Shown piece by piece: positions 44,143-54,508 of a DNA stretch of 64,000 bases. This DNA is from Lentzea kentuckyensis. GTDB lineage: Bacteria > Actinomycetota > Actinomycetes > Mycobacteriales > Pseudonocardiaceae. Numbering within the stretch: position 1 is the stretch's first letter; each line of letters begins with the position of its first letter. The stretch spans positions 1-64,000 of the forward strand of contig NZ_MUYM01000017.1 in assembly GCF_002150765.1 (NCBI RefSeq), given 5' to 3'. A model generated the notes under the pieces. It was not told the DNA's origin, ran no database searches, and worked only from the letters and a program-made list of their open reading frames with translations. A program made the position numbers and the translations under genes.

Positions 44143-45135
44143 CTAGACGACCGAGCGTTCCTCCGCGAAGTGGCACGCGGACAACGTTCCTTCCGGCCCA
44201 CCACGCCTTTCCAGCTTCGGTTCTTCGGTGGCGCAGATGTCCTGCGCCTTCCAGCACCGCGTGCGGAACCGGCAGCCCGACGGCGGATTGACCGGCGACG
44301 GCACGTCACCCGTCAGCACGATCCGCTGCCGCTGCCGTTCCTGCTTCGGATCCGGCATCGGCACCGCGGACAGCAACGCCTGCGTGTACGGGTGCATCGG
44401 CTTGGTGTAGATGGCTTCCCGCTCGCCCATCTCGATGATCTTGCCGAGGTACATCACCGCGACGCGATCCGAGATGTGCCGCACCACCGAGAGGTCGTGC
44501 GCGACGAACAGGTACGCCAGCCCGAGCCGTTCCTGCAGCTCTTCCAACAGGTTCACGACACCGGCCTGCACCGAGACGTCCAAAGCGGACACCGGCTCGT
44601 CCAGCACCAGGAACCGCGGGTTCAACGCCAGCGCGCGGGCGATGCCGATGCGCTGCCGCTGACCGCCGGAGAACTCGTGCGCGTACCGGGCGCGGTGCTC
44701 GGGGTTGAGACCGACGAGCTCCATGAGCTCGTTGACCCGCCTCTGCACGCCACCTTCGACACCGTGGATCACCAGGGGTTCCGCGATGATGTCGTTGACC
44801 TGCCACTTGGGGTTCAGCGACGCGTACGGGTCCTGGAAGACGATCTGGATGTCCTTGCGCAGCGGCCGCAACTGCTTGGTGCTCATGGAGGTGAGCTCGC
44901 GGCCGTCGAACTTCACCGAGCCCGAGGTCGGCTTGTGCAGCTGCAGGATCGCGCGCCCGGTCGTGGACTTGCCGCAGCCGGACTCGCCGACCAGGCCGAG
45001 CGTCTCGCCGGGGTGCAGCGTGAACGACACCCCGGACACGGCCTGCACCGTGCCGATGCTGCGCGGGATGATTCCCTTGCCCCGCACGGGGAATTCCTTG
45101 ACGAGGTCAGTGACCTCCAGCAGTGGCGCGGTCAC
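44143..45135 (-). CDS. dppF: Oligo/dipeptide ABC transporter ATPase (DppF/OppF)
   Basis: A 330-residue ATPase. Walker A is GESGCGKST (about 49-57), the signature [15 protein letters not shown], Walker [13 protein letters not shown]. The C-terminal oligopeptide domain contains the Cys pattern [14 protein letters not shown] that in related ATPases can hold an Fe-S cluster. Last gene of a five-gene operon; GTG 45135 overlaps the dppD stop by 4 bp. Confidence 0.92.
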   Translation of the reverse strand: MTAPLLEVTDLVKEFPVRGKGIIPRSIGTVQAVSGVSFTLHPGETLGLVGESGCGKSTTGRAILQLHKPTSGSVKFDGRELTSMSTKQLRPLRKDIQIVFQDPYASLNPKWQVNDIIAEPLVIHGVEGGVQRRVNELMELVGLNPEHRARYAHEFSGGQRQRIGIARALALNPRFLVLDEPVSALDVSVQAGVVNLLEELQERLGLAYLFVAHDLSVVRHISDRVAVMYLGKIIEMGEREAIYTKPMHPYTQALLSAVPMPDPKQERQRQRIVLTGDVPSPVNPPSGCRFRTRCWKAQDICATEEPKLERRGGPEGTLSACHFAEERSVV

Positions 45136-46304
45136 TTCGCCTCCTCATCCTTCAGGTCCGTGAGCAAGGTCCCGTGCACGGCGGTCACCTCGAGCGACTC
45201 GTCGGGGTTGGCCGCCGCGAACACCGCGGGGTTCTCGACCGTGCCGATCTCGTCGTGCAGGAACAGCCGCTGCGGGTGCTCGATGGTCGCCAGGTGCTCC
45301 CAGCGGTGGCACCGCGTCGTGTGGTTCGCGGCGCCGGCCTCCTCCAGCAGCGGCTCCCACTCGTGGCACACGTCGGCGACGAGCGGGCAGCGCGGCGAGA
45401 ACGAGCAGCCGGTCGGCAGGTTCACCAGCGACGGCGGCGCACCCTTGATCGGGGTGAGCCGCTTGCCGAGCGTGGCCGGGTTCGGGACCGAGCCCAGCAG
45501 CCCGACGGTGTAAGGCATCCGCGGCCGTTCGAAGACGTCGTCGACGGGGCCGGACTCGACCACCGTGCCGCCGTACATCACCTGCACGCGGTTGACCATG
45601 CCCGCGACCACGCCGAGGTCGTGCGTGATCATGACGATCGCCGCGTCTGTCTCGGTCTGGATGCGCAGCATGGTGTCGAGGATCTGCGCCTGCACCGTCA
45701 CGTCGAGCGCGGTGGTCGGCTCGTCGGCGATGATCACGCTGGGATCGTTGATGATCGCCATCGCGATGACGACGCGCTGCCGCATGCCGCCGGAGAACTC
45801 GTGCGGGTACTGCGCCGCGCGCTTGTCCGGCTGCGGGATGCCGACCAGTTCGAGCGCCTCGACCGCCTTGGCCCACGCCGCCTTCTTGGAGACGTTGTGG
45901 TGCGCGCGGTAGGTCTCGGCGAGCTGCCACCCCACGGTGTAGACGGGGTTCAGCGACGTCATCGGGTCCTGGAAGATCATCGAGATGTGGTTGCTGCGGA
46001 ACGGCTGCATCTGCTTGTAGGTGCGGCCGTTCAGCTCCTCGCCGCGGTAGCGGATCGAGCCCTCGATGATCGCGTTCTTGGGCAGCAGGCCCATGATCGC
46101 CATGGACGACACGGACTTGCCGGAGCCCGACTCGCCGACGATGCCCAGCACGTCGCCGGGGTTGAGGTCGAACGAGACGTTGCGCACCGCCCGGACGTCA
46201 CCGTCGTCGGTCGGGAAGGTGACCGACAGGTCCTTGACCGAGAGCAGCGGCGCGGTGGTGCTGGAGGGCAGGAAGTCCTCCGACAGTTGGGGAAAAGTGG
46301 TCAT
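45132..46304 (-). CDS. dppD: Oligo/dipeptide ABC transporter ATPase (DppD/OppD)
   Basis: A 390-residue ATPase. Walker A is GESGSGKSV (about 55-63), the signature [15 protein letters not shown], Walker [13 protein letters not shown]. The C-terminal domain has [17 protein letters not shown] with three cysteines and a final 50-residue extension. It couples ATP hydrolysis to peptide uptake together with DppF. The ATG overlaps dppC's stop by 1 bp. Confidence 0.92.
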   Translation of the reverse strand: MTTFPQLSEDFLPSSTTAPLLSVKDLSVTFPTDDGDVRAVRNVSFDLNPGDVLGIVGESGSGKSVSSMAIMGLLPKNAIIEGSIRYRGEELNGRTYKQMQPFRSNHISMIFQDPMTSLNPVYTVGWQLAETYRAHHNVSKKAAWAKAVEALELVGIPQPDKRAAQYPHEFSGGMRQRVVIAMAIINDPSVIIADEPTTALDVTVQAQILDTMLRIQTETDAAIVMITHDLGVVAGMVNRVQVMYGGTVVESGPVDDVFERPRMPYTVGLLGSVPNPATLGKRLTPIKGAPPSLVNLPTGCSFSPRCPLVADVCHEWEPLLEEAGAANHTTRCHRWEHLATIEHPQRLFLHDEIGTVENPAVFAAANPDESLEVTAVHGTLLTDLKDEEAK

Positions 46305-47236
46305 CAGGCACGCACCTTCGTCTGCCTCGGGTCGAACGCGTCGCGCAGGCCGTCACCGATGAAGTTGACGGCCAGGGAGAGCGACACGAGCACGATGAAC
46401 GGACCCCAGAACAGCCACGGCCGGTTCAGGAACTGCCCGTAGTTCTCCAGCACGATCACGCCCAGCGAGGTGTCGGGAGGCTGAACTCCCAGACCCAGGA
46501 ACGACAGCGCGGCCTCGGTCAGCACCGCGCTCGCGATCGCCAGCGTCGCGTTCACGGTGATGCTGCCGATCATGTTCGGCACGAGGTGCTTGAAGATGAT
46601 CCGCGAGGTGGAGGCGCCACAGGCCCGCGCCGCCTCGATGAACTCCCGCTGTGCCAAGGAAAGCGTCTCACCGCGGGTGATGCGGGCGATCTGCATCCAG
46701 GCGAACGCGGCGAGCACCAGCGCGACGACGTACCAGCTGCCGGAGAACCCCTTCACCACGATCGCGGCGACCGCGATCTGCGGGATGATCAGCAACAGGT
46801 CGACCAGACGCATCAGCGCCGTGTCCACGAAGCCGCGCAGATATCCCGCGAGGGCACCGAAAGTCACGCCGATCGCGGTCGCGAGCGCGGCCACGATCAA
46901 CGCGATCTGCAGCGAGTAGCCGGTGCCGCGCATGAGCAGCGCCAGCATGTCCTTGCCGACCTGGGTGGTGCCGAGCGGGTGCACACCGCTCATCGGTTGG
47001 TAGGACTTGCTGGTCACGTCCTCGTAGTCGTAGGTCCAAATGAACGGACCGAGGAACGCGAACAGCACGAGGAAGACGAAAACGCCGAAGCTCACCATCG
47101 CGAGCCGGTGGCGCAGGAAACGCCGGAGGACGAGCTGGCCCTGCGTGCGGGTCTTGGTGGCGTCGAACTCGTGGGCACCGGACTCGGGAGCGCTGCTCAC
47201 CACGCCGCCCTCGGACGCCAAGTTGATGTTAGCCAA
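46304..47236 (-). CDS. dppC: Dipeptide ABC permease (DppC/OppC)
   Basis: A 310-residue permease with six membrane helices. The cytoplasmic EAA loop reads EAARACGASTSRIIFKHLVPN (about 200-220). An N-terminal OppC_N segment precedes helix 1. The start is a rare TTG at 47236, supported by AGGA 7-8 nt upstream and an 8-bp overlap with dppB. Confidence 0.9.
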   Translation of the reverse strand: MANINLASEGGVVSSAPESGAHEFDATKTRTQGQLVLRRFLRHRLAMVSFGVFVFLVLFAFLGPFIWTYDYEDVTSKSYQPMSGVHPLGTTQVGKDMLALLMRGTGYSLQIALIVAALATAIGVTFGALAGYLRGFVDTALMRLVDLLLIIPQIAVAAIVVKGFSGSWYVVALVLAAFAWMQIARITRGETLSLAQREFIEAARACGASTSRIIFKHLVPNMIGSITVNATLAIASAVLTEAALSFLGLGVQPPDTSLGVIVLENYGQFLNRPWLFWGPFIVLVSLSLAVNFIGDGLRDAFDPRQTKVRA

Positions 47237-48227
47237 GGCGAATCCTAGGGTCGAGGATGCCGTACACGACGTCGGCGATCAGGTTGAACAGCACGATCAG
47301 GGTCGCGGTGACGGCAAGCCAGCCCATCAGCATCGGCGGGTCGAACTGCCGCACGGAGTTCACCAGCAACGTGCCCATGCCGGCCCAGCCGAAGACCGTC
47401 TCGGTGATGATCGCGCCGGACAGCACGGCACCGAAGTTCAGCGAGAACAGCGTGGACACCGGGATGAGCGCGTTGCGGAAGGCGTGCTTGAAGATCACGC
47501 GGCCCTGCGAGATGCCCTTCGCCCGTGCGGTGCGCACGAAGTCCGAGTGCAGGATCTCCAGCATGGAGGCGCGCTCGAACCGGCTGTACGCGGCGAAGCT
47601 GATGAGCATCAACGCGATGGTGGGCAACAGGAACGTGCCGGTGTACTTGAAGATGACCTCGCCGATACTGCCGCTGAAGCCACCCGGCCGCGGACCCGCG
47701 GTGGTGAGCCAGCGGTCCAGCCCCATCGACTCCAGGACGTTGTTGAACTGGATGCCGTAGTTCTTCACGATGACCGCGACGCAGAAGATCGGCATCGAGA
47801 ACATGAGGAACGCGGTGCTGGTGGCGAGGTAGTCGAAGATCGAGTACTGGCGCACGGCGGCGAGCACGCCGACCGAGACACCCAGTGTGAGAGCGAGAAG
47901 TTCGGCACCGATGACGAGCCGTCCGGTGGTCCACAGCGCGTCGGTGACGGCGGGGAAAACAGCGGTCTTGGCCTGGCCGAGCGCGATGCTCTGGCCCCAG
48001 TCACCGGACAGGAAGTCGGTGAGCCAGTTCCAGTAGCGAACGATGACGGGCTTGTCCAGACCGAGCGAGATCTCGGCGGCCTTGATGTCGGCTTCGGTGA
48101 CGCCGGGCCGGAATCGCATCTCCGCCAAGGGGTTTCCGGCGGTCGCGACGAGGACGTAACAGGCGAAGCTGCCGATCAGCAGGATGGGTATGGAGATCAG
48201 CAGGCGCCGGATGATGTAGCGGATCAC
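47229..48227 (-). CDS. dppB: Dipeptide ABC permease (DppB/OppB)
   Basis: A 332-residue permease. After helix 1 (IIRRLLISIPILLIGSF) comes a large external loop, then helices 2-6 and the EAA-type motif RTARAKGISQGRVIFKHAFRN. GTG 48227 has AGGAG 7 nt upstream. It is separated from dppA by 94 bp holding a very strong hairpin. Confidence 0.9.
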   Translation of the reverse strand: MIRYIIRRLLISIPILLIGSFACYVLVATAGNPLAEMRFRPGVTEADIKAAEISLGLDKPVIVRYWNWLTDFLSGDWGQSIALGQAKTAVFPAVTDALWTTGRLVIGAELLALTLGVSVGVLAAVRQYSIFDYLATSTAFLMFSMPIFCVAVIVKNYGIQFNNVLESMGLDRWLTTAGPRPGGFSGSIGEVIFKYTGTFLLPTIALMLISFAAYSRFERASMLEILHSDFVRTARAKGISQGRVIFKHAFRNALIPVSTLFSLNFGAVLSGAIITETVFGWAGMGTLLVNSVRQFDPPMLMGWLAVTATLIVLFNLIADVVYGILDPRIRLG

Positions 48228-48255
48228 GGGCGGGCTCCTAGGGGGCAACCCGGCT

Positions 48256-48290
48256 CGGGCGGGGCCGGACTCGTGGTCCGGCCCCGCCCG
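48256..48290 (-). terminator. Intercistronic hairpin between dppA and dppB
   Basis: A perfect 15-bp stem (CGGGCGGGGCCGGAC and complement) with a 5-nt loop lies in the transcript right after dppA. It is not followed by a U tract. Such structures usually stabilise the upstream message or attenuate transcription, raising the binding protein over the permeases. Confidence 0.75.
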
Positions 48291-48321
48291 GTCAGGCGTT
48301 GCGCACTTCAGCTATGGCGAA

Positions 48322-50100
48322 TTACTTGGTCTGCCACTCGTTGGCGTTCCACAGCGCGCCGTAGTAGCTCTGGAAGTACACGCGGTCGAGCCCCTTGAAG
48401 GCCCACATGTTCGGCATCTGGAACAGCGGGAAGGACGCGTACGCACCGGCGATCGCGTCGTCTGCCTCCTGGAAGTACTTCAGGGAGTCCGCGATCGACG
48501 TCTGCGAGACGGCCTGCTTCAGGGCCTCGTCGGCCTTCGGCACCGACAGGTTCTGCCAGTTCTGGCCACCGCCGGTCTCGTAGATCGACTTCTTGCCGCT
48601 CTTGAACGCCGAGCTCGACCAGGCGAACAGCGCCACGTCGTAGTCACCGGCGGACACGCGCTCGTCGAGGAAGTTCGGGTCCGTGTCGTCCTTGACCTCG
48701 ATACCGGCTTCCTTGCACTGGCCCTGGATCAGCTCGACGGTCTGCTTGCGCCGCGGGATGTCGGTGTGGCTGATCCGGAAGGAGGCACGCACGCCGTCCT
48801 TCGCGAACACGCCGTCGGCACCCTGCGTCCAGCCGGCGTCGCCGAGGATCTTCTTGGCCGCGGCCGGGTCGCCCTTGGCCTTCTCCGCGTAGACGTCCTT
48901 GTAACCCTCGTCCTTCGGGAAGAAGATGAGGCTGCCCATGGGCTTGGCGTCGGGCTGGACCTCGCTGAGGAGCTTGTCGATGATGTCCTGGCGCTTGACG
49001 CACATGAAGAAGGCCTTGCGGACCTCTTCCTTCGACAGCACCGGGTTCTTCATCTGGATGTCCAGGTGCTCGAACGACAGGCCGGGGCCCGAGCCGAACG
49101 TGACGCCCTGGGCGTTCAGGCCCTTCAGCTTCGTGGCCGCGTTCGCGTCGGGCTGCGCGAAGGAGTTGACGGCGACCTCACCGTTCTCCAGCGCCTGCGC
49201 CTGCGCGACCGGGTCCGCGACCGCCTTCAGGACGATCTTCTCCGGGCCACCGGGCTTGCCGATCCACTTGGGGTTGCGCTCCAGCGTCACCGACTGGTTC
49301 GGCTCGAAGCCGGTCAGGACGTAGGGGCCCGCACCCGGCATGAGGTCCTTGGTGAAGCCGTTCCACTTCTCGTTCCAGAAGTCGGCGGTCTTCTGCAGGT
49401 CAGCGGGAGCACTGTCCTTGGTGAGCTTGGTGACGTCCGCGACGCCCGCGTTCTTCTCGAGGATGTGAGCGGGGAGGATGTCGTTGTTGAACATGTCCTC
49501 GTAGTCGGGGTACGGCGCGGAGAACGTACCGACGAAGGTCTGGTCGTCCTTGCACTCCCCGGTCGCGAGGTCGTAGCCCGTGGTGCCGGCCGGCTTGAAG
49601 TACTTGCTGCCGTCGGCCTTCTTCGCGGCGTTCGACTGCGTGAACCACGCCATGTAGAAGTCGTCGCAGTCCCAGGCCTCGCCGTCGGACCAGGTGACGC
49701 CCTTCTTGATCTTCCAGGTCACGACCTGCGGAGACTTCGAGGTGACCTCGATGCTCTCCATGACGTCCTTGTTCAGGACGACCTTGTTGTTGCCGTCCGT
49801 GATGTGCGCACCCGGCTGCACGAGAACCAGCGCGAACGTGTTGTAGGACTGGTTCGCGTCCTCGGTCGCGTTGTTGTACGAGGTGAACGGCTTGTCGGTC
49901 GTCACGACGACCTGGCCGCTCTGCTTCGTCTCCGGCGCGGTGTAGCCGTCCGCGGTCTCGCCACGTGCAACCGCCATCTCGGCGTTGCCGGCGTCTCCAC
50001 CATCGGTGCTGTTGCCGCCACCGCCGCCACCGCAGGCACCCAGCACGAGAGACGCGCTGGCGACCAGCGCGATCGCCGGAAGTGCTTTGGTTCTCCTCAT
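48322..50100 (-). CDS. dppA: Peptide ABC transporter substrate-binding lipoprotein
   Basis: A 592-residue cluster C (SBP_bac_5) binding protein. The signal peptide has the lipobox VLGAC at about residues 19-23 followed by a Gly run, so it is anchored to the membrane outside. Typical segments are YNTFALVLVQPGAHITDGN, VTWSDGEAWDCDDFYMAW and GAGPYVLTGFEPNQSVTLERN. ATG 50100 follows GGAGGG. The 320-bp gap upstream contains its likely promoter and a leader hairpin. Confidence 0.9.
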   Translation of the reverse strand: MRRTKALPAIALVASASLVLGACGGGGGGNSTDGGDAGNAEMAVARGETADGYTAPETKQSGQVVVTTDKPFTSYNNATEDANQSYNTFALVLVQPGAHITDGNNKVVLNKDVMESIEVTSKSPQVVTWKIKKGVTWSDGEAWDCDDFYMAWFTQSNAAKKADGSKYFKPAGTTGYDLATGECKDDQTFVGTFSAPYPDYEDMFNNDILPAHILEKNAGVADVTKLTKDSAPADLQKTADFWNEKWNGFTKDLMPGAGPYVLTGFEPNQSVTLERNPKWIGKPGGPEKIVLKAVADPVAQAQALENGEVAVNSFAQPDANAATKLKGLNAQGVTFGSGPGLSFEHLDIQMKNPVLSKEEVRKAFFMCVKRQDIIDKLLSEVQPDAKPMGSLIFFPKDEGYKDVYAEKAKGDPAAAKKILGDAGWTQGADGVFAKDGVRASFRISHTDIPRRKQTVELIQGQCKEAGIEVKDDTDPNFLDERVSAGDYDVALFAWSSSAFKSGKKSIYETGGGQNWQNLSVPKADEALKQAVSQTSIADSLKYFQEADDAIAGAYASFPLFQMPNMWAFKGLDRVYFQSYYGALWNANEWQTK

Positions 50101-50162
50101 CGACACGTGCCCTCCTAGCACTGGGCGGCCACGGCCTGGTCGGCCTGCACGCCCATAACCGA

Positions 50163-50194
50163 GATGTGCCATACGCGCCCCGAACCGGCACATC
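50163..50194 (-). promoter_or_regulatory. Hairpin in the dppA leader
   Basis: GATGTGCC and GGCACATC form a perfect 8-bp stem with a 16-nt loop inside the predicted dppA 5' leader, about 60-95 nt before the start. Confidence 0.4.
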
Positions 50195-50310
50195 GTGGGC
50201 AGCACCGTAAGAAGCTGGTGAGGGAGCGGTCACTACCCGAGAGGGCGATCGTGACCCAATGGAGACACCTTGTAGCGCGCCGCAATGGCCCGATTACCGG
50301 GCGAAAGCGT

Positions 50311-50340
50311 TCGTTAACCGGGCGCTTGGAATTCTGTCAA
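50311..50340 (-). promoter_or_regulatory. Predicted dppA promoter
   Basis: On the minus strand TTGACA (50340-50335), an 18-nt spacer and TAACGA (50316-50311) form a good housekeeping promoter. It implies a 5' leader of about 200 nt before dppA. The rest of the 320-bp gap (50101-50420) holds no gene. Confidence 0.55.
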
Positions 50341-50403
50341 CGAGGGCGGCCGAACGTACCAACGCCGAAACCGCGTTGGCAACGGGTTTTTGACCTGCGG
50401 TTA

Positions 50404-50420
50404 TCGCAAATTACTTGCGA
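50404..50420 (-). terminator. Short hairpin after lpqW
   Basis: TCGCAA-attac-TTGCGA, a perfect 6-bp stem directly after the lpqW stop. Too short to be a confident terminator. Confidence 0.35.
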
Positions 50421-52088
50421 CTACTTGTCGAGACGACGCCACTCGGGAGCACCGCTGAGCACGCCGGCCAGCGGCGCGCCGGTGTCAATCCCGGAGACCT
50501 TGGTGGGCAGCACACCAAGAAGATCCACTACCTGGAACAACGGCAACGCCACCGCCTGAGCCTGGATCTGCGGCTCGATGCGGGCCAGCGCGTCGCTCAG
50601 CAGAACCTTGCCGTTCAGCGCGGCGTCGATGTCCGCCTGGATCGCCTGATCGCAGAACCCGGCCGGGTTCTGCGGGCTGGGCGTCGCCCCGTCCGGAGCG
50701 TCACCGACACACCCGTAGACACTCGCGAGCCCCGCCGCCGAGTCACCGGCGTCGACCCGCGGCACGACCGCGATGTCGATGTCCTTCTCGGGGAGCTGCT
50801 TGCTGAAGAGGTCCTCGGCGTTCGGCGTGACGACCTCGGACTGGATGCCCCGCTCGGCCAGCTGCGCCTTCATCCGGTTCGCGATGGTGACGTACGGCTC
50901 GACCTTCTCCGGCGCGGCGATCCTGAGCTTGAGCGCCTTGCCGCTCTTCTCCCAGGCCCCCTGCGCGTTCTTGGCGTACCCGACCTCGGTGAGGAGCTGG
51001 TCGCTGGCCGCCGCGTTGAGCGTGTTGCCCGTGATCGTCGCCTGGTACCCGGCACGGCTCGGCGGCACGACGTACGAGTCGGCCCGGAACTGCGCACTCG
51101 GCCCGTTCTGCGTGCCGGACGCGATCAGCGCGTCCCGGTCGAGGGCGGCCACGATCGCCTTCCGCGCCTTGACGTCCTTGAGCTGATCACTGGTCGGCCG
51201 CAGCAGAACCTGCGCGACCTCGTTGCGCGGCACGGGTTTCGTGGTCAGGTTCGCAATCGCCTTGAGCACGTTGACATCCGCGGCGTCCGCCCGCAGCAGC
51301 GCCGCCTGGTTGTCCCCTTTGGACAGTGACTCGGCCATGGCGGAGTGCGTGGCCCGGCGGATCACCACGCGGTCCAGCGTCGTCGGCACCTCCCAGTACC
51401 GATCGCTGCGCTCGAGGATCACCTCACCGCGCGGCTCGTCCAGGCTGCGCACGGCGAACGGCCCAGCGGTGGCCGGGAAGTTGGTGCTGAGCACGTTCGA
51501 CCAGGTACCGGGCGCGTCCTTGAGCAGATGCGCCGGCAACAGGTTCGCGAACAGACTCCGCCAGCCGGGGAACGGCTTGCCGAACGAGACCTCGACGACC
51601 TTGCCGCCCTCGCGCGCGCTGATGTTGTTGATGAGCCGGTAACCCGCCGGATCCACAACTCCGGGTTCGCTGCGCATACGCTGCCAGAGGTAGTAGAAGT
51701 CCTCGGCGGCGATCGGCGCGCTGTCCGACCAGCTGGCGTCCTTGCGAATCGTGTACGTGACGGTGAACGGCTCGGCCTTGGTGACCTTCGCGCTCACCAT
51801 GAGGTTCCGGTCGAGCTGCGGCGCGCCGTCCGGCCCCGAACGGAAAGCGCTCGGCAGCAGCAGCGAACTCAACGCGGTCGTGATGGGACTCTGCGCCGCC
51901 AACGAGTGCGGGTTGTAACCACCAGCCACGTCGTCCACACCGACCACGATCTCGGTGACCTTGGGACCCGTCGTGGTGATGACCGGCGCCTCGGACTTGG
52001 GGACCAGCGGCGGAGGCGGCGCGTTCGTGCACGCCGCGGCGGTGCCGCACAGGATGGCGGCAGCCAGCACTCCCCCGAGTCGCCTCAT
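50421..52088 (-). CDS. lpqW: LpqW-like lipoprotein of the SBP_bac_5 fold
   Basis: A 555-residue lipoprotein. The lipobox is AAAC at about residues 17-20, followed by a Pro-rich linker. The fold is that of peptide-binding proteins (TYTIRKDASWSDSAPIAAEDFYYLW). It lies next to typA as lpqW (Rv1166) does; mycobacterial LpqW steers PIM/lipoarabinomannan synthesis instead of peptide uptake. A role in envelope glycolipid control is inferred from synteny. No permease is coupled to it, although the dpp operon follows downstream. Confidence 0.75.
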   Translation of the reverse strand: MRRLGGVLAAAILCGTAAACTNAPPPPLVPKSEAPVITTTGPKVTEIVVGVDDVAGGYNPHSLAAQSPITTALSSLLLPSAFRSGPDGAPQLDRNLMVSAKVTKAEPFTVTYTIRKDASWSDSAPIAAEDFYYLWQRMRSEPGVVDPAGYRLINNISAREGGKVVEVSFGKPFPGWRSLFANLLPAHLLKDAPGTWSNVLSTNFPATAGPFAVRSLDEPRGEVILERSDRYWEVPTTLDRVVIRRATHSAMAESLSKGDNQAALLRADAADVNVLKAIANLTTKPVPRNEVAQVLLRPTSDQLKDVKARKAIVAALDRDALIASGTQNGPSAQFRADSYVVPPSRAGYQATITGNTLNAAASDQLLTEVGYAKNAQGAWEKSGKALKLRIAAPEKVEPYVTIANRMKAQLAERGIQSEVVTPNAEDLFSKQLPEKDIDIAVVPRVDAGDSAAGLASVYGCVGDAPDGATPSPQNPAGFCDQAIQADIDAALNGKVLLSDALARIEPQIQAQAVALPLFQVVDLLGVLPTKVSGIDTGAPLAGVLSGAPEWRRLDK

Positions 52089-52379
52089 GGTCCTCACATT
52101 GCCAGAAGGGTGATGGTGGCGTTCGAGCAACCCAGGTTTTGTCACCCGCGCCACTAGTGAGACGTACCGGGGTGGCGGTGGGTTGCCCGCACGGTGAGTA
52201 GTACGGCTCACCTGGTCGGGTGGTTCGGGGCTTGGGTCGGCTGGTTTGGGCGGGTTGAAACGGGCTGATCGGCGCAATGGGGATGGTCGGTGGGGGTGGC
52301 TGGTTGCGAGGACGCCAAACCACCGACGTGCCATCGGCCGCGCCCCGCCGCGCGGGGCCTGGCGTGGCCGGACACGACG
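52089..52379. promoter_or_regulatory. Intergenic region upstream of lpqW
   Basis: No gene seen in this stretch. It contains a dyad GGTGAG-N8-CTCACC at 52193-52212, about 100-125 bp before lpqW, and a run of G-rich short repeats (GGGT, GGTT) at 52215-52310. Confidence 0.35.
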
Positions 52380-52412
52380 AGGGGCGGCCAGGCCATTGGC
52401 CCGGCCGCCCCT
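52380..52412 (-). terminator. Terminator after typA
   Basis: AGGGGCGGCCAGGCC-att-GGCCCGGCCGCCCCT, a 15-bp stem with one mismatch, 35 bp after the typA stop. Confidence 0.7.
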
Positions 52413-52446
52413 GTCAGGCGTTACGTCAGCGTCAGAGCGGTGTGGA

Positions 52447-54342
52447 TCAGCCGCGCTGCTTGAGGCGCGAGCGCTCGCGGCCGCGCAGGTTGGCGTCGAG
52501 GGTCACCTTGCGGACGCGGATGACCTCCGGGGCCACCTCCACGCACTCGTCGGAGGCGCAGAATTCCAGGGCCTCCTCCAGCGAGAGCTTCCGCGGGCGG
52601 GCCAGGGTCTCCATCACGTCGGCCGTGGAGGAGCGCATGTTCGTGAGCTTCTTCTCGCGGGTGATGTTGACGTCGAGGTCCTCGGCGCGCGGGTTCTCGC
52701 CCACGACCATGCCCTCGTAGGCGTCGGCGCCGGGCTCCACGAAGAACGTGCCGCGGTCGGCCAGCTGGATCATGGCGTAGGCGGTGATGGAGCCGGTGCG
52801 GTCGGCCACCAGGGAGCCGTTGTGGCGGGTGCGGATCTCGCCTGCCCAGGGGGCGTAGCCCTCGGAGACGGCGTTCGCGATGCCGGTGCCGCGGGTCTCG
52901 GTGAGGAACTCGGTGCGGAAGCCGATGAGGCCTCGCGACGGGACCACGTAGTCGAGCTTGATGCGGCCGGTGCCGTGGCCCGACATGTTCTCCATGCGGC
53001 CCTTGCGGTTGGCGAGGAGCTGCGTGACGGCGCCGAGGTGCTCTTCCGGGCAGTCGACGGACAGGCGCTCGAACGGCTCGTGGATCTTGCCGTCGACCGT
53101 GTGCGTGACGACCTGGGGCTTGCCCACGGTCAGCTCGAAGCCTTCACGGCGCATCTGCTCGACCAGGATGGCCAGCGCCAGCTCGCCGCGGCCCTGCACC
53201 TCCCAGGTGTCCGGGCGCTCGGTCGGGAGCACGCGGACGGAGACGTTGCCGACGAGCTCGGCGTCGAGGCGCGCCTTGAGGACGCGGGCGGTGAGCTTGG
53301 TGCCGCCGTTGCGACCGGCCAGGGGCGAGGTGTTCACACCGACGGTCATCGAGATGGCCGGCTGGTCGACCGTGATCCGGGGCAGTGCCTCGGGGGTCTC
53401 GGCGTCGGCCAGCGTGTCACCGATGGTGATGTCCGCGATGCCGGCGATGGCGACCAGGTCACCCGCTCGGGCGAACTCGGCGGGGACGCGGTCCAGCGCC
53501 TCGGTGATGAGGAGCTCGGTGATGCGGACCTTGACGGGCTCGCCGTCCTCACGGCACCACGCCACGGTCTCGCCCTTGCGCATCGTGCCCTGGTGGATGC
53601 GGCACAGCGCGATGCGACCGAGGAAGGTCGAGGCGTCGAGGTTGGTGACGAGCGCCTGCAGCGGGCCGTCGACGTCGACGTGAGGGGCCGGGATGTGGTC
53701 GAGCAGCACCTGGAACAGCGTGTCCAGGTTCTCCTCGTCCGGCAGGCCGCCGTCCTCGGGCTGCGTGAGGGACGCACGACCGGCGCGCGCGGAGGCGTAG
53801 ACGACCGGCAGGTCCAGCACGGACTCGTCGGCGCCGACCTCGGTGGCCAGGTCGAGCAGCAGGTCGTGGGCCTCCTCGACGACCTCGGAGATCCGGGCGT
53901 CGGGGCGGTCGACCTTGTTGACCAGCAGGATCACCGGCAGACCGGCGGCCAGCGTCTTGCGCAGCACGAACCGGGTCTGGGGCAGCGGGCCCTCGGAGGC
54001 GTCGACGAGCAGCACGACACCGTCCACCATCGACAGAGCGCGCTCGACCTCACCACCGAAGTCGGCGTGGCCGGGGGTGTCGACGACGTTGATGATCACG
54101 TCACCGTCGGGCGTGTGACGACGCACGGCGGTGTTCTTCGCGAGAATGGTGATGCCCTTCTCGCGCTCGAGCTCGCCGGAGTCCATGACCCGGTCGACCA
54201 GCTCGGCACGCGCGGAGAAGGCTCCGGACTGGCGCAGCATGGCGTCGACGAGGGTGGTCTTGCCGTGGTCGACGTGCGCGACGATCGCGACGTTTCGCAG
54301 GTCGGTGCGCGTCTGTAGCGCAGACGCGGTGGCCGTGGGCAC
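52447..54342 (-). CDS. typA: Translational GTPase TypA/BipA
   Basis: A 631-residue ribosome-associated GTPase. G1 is AHVDHGKTT (about 22-30), G2/G3 REKGITI and DTPGHADF, G4 NKVD. EF-G-like domains II, III and V follow, plus the TypA-specific C-terminal region with [10 protein letters not shown] and the final [11 protein letters not shown]. It helps 50S assembly and translation under stress. The GTG start at 54342 has AGGAG 7 nt upstream. It is divergent from the Cys/Lys-rich micro-protein. Confidence 0.95.
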   Translation of the reverse strand: MPTATASALQTRTDLRNVAIVAHVDHGKTTLVDAMLRQSGAFSARAELVDRVMDSGELEREKGITILAKNTAVRRHTPDGDVIINVVDTPGHADFGGEVERALSMVDGVVLLVDASEGPLPQTRFVLRKTLAAGLPVILLVNKVDRPDARISEVVEEAHDLLLDLATEVGADESVLDLPVVYASARAGRASLTQPEDGGLPDEENLDTLFQVLLDHIPAPHVDVDGPLQALVTNLDASTFLGRIALCRIHQGTMRKGETVAWCREDGEPVKVRITELLITEALDRVPAEFARAGDLVAIAGIADITIGDTLADAETPEALPRITVDQPAISMTVGVNTSPLAGRNGGTKLTARVLKARLDAELVGNVSVRVLPTERPDTWEVQGRGELALAILVEQMRREGFELTVGKPQVVTHTVDGKIHEPFERLSVDCPEEHLGAVTQLLANRKGRMENMSGHGTGRIKLDYVVPSRGLIGFRTEFLTETRGTGIANAVSEGYAPWAGEIRTRHNGSLVADRTGSITAYAMIQLADRGTFFVEPGADAYEGMVVGENPRAEDLDVNITREKKLTNMRSSTADVMETLARPRKLSLEEALEFCASDECVEVAPEVIRVRKVTLDANLRGRERSRLKQRG

Positions 54343-54480
54343 GCAGAACTCCTAGAGCTTCGAAGGCGTTGGAGGGGCTCGCGCCGGACACTTCGATGCG
54401 CAGGGCCGTTTTTGATAGTACCGGCTGCGTCGGCATTACCACACAAGAGTGCCTAGTGAAGTGAGCCTCACCTACTCTAG

Positions 54481-54492
54481 CGACACGTGTCG
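54481..54492. promoter_or_regulatory. Perfect 12-bp palindrome in the typA divergent region
   Basis: CGACACGTGTCG, a perfect palindrome 17 bp before the micro-protein start. It is a possible binding site for a dimeric regulator. Confidence 0.4.
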
Positions 54493-54508
54493 GAGTGGAG
54501 TGCAACCA

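Noticed and set aside
52215..52310. G-rich short repeats upstream of lpqW as a G-quadruplex regulator
   Set aside because: Runs are mostly two or three G and irregular; not enough for a confident call in a high-GC genome.
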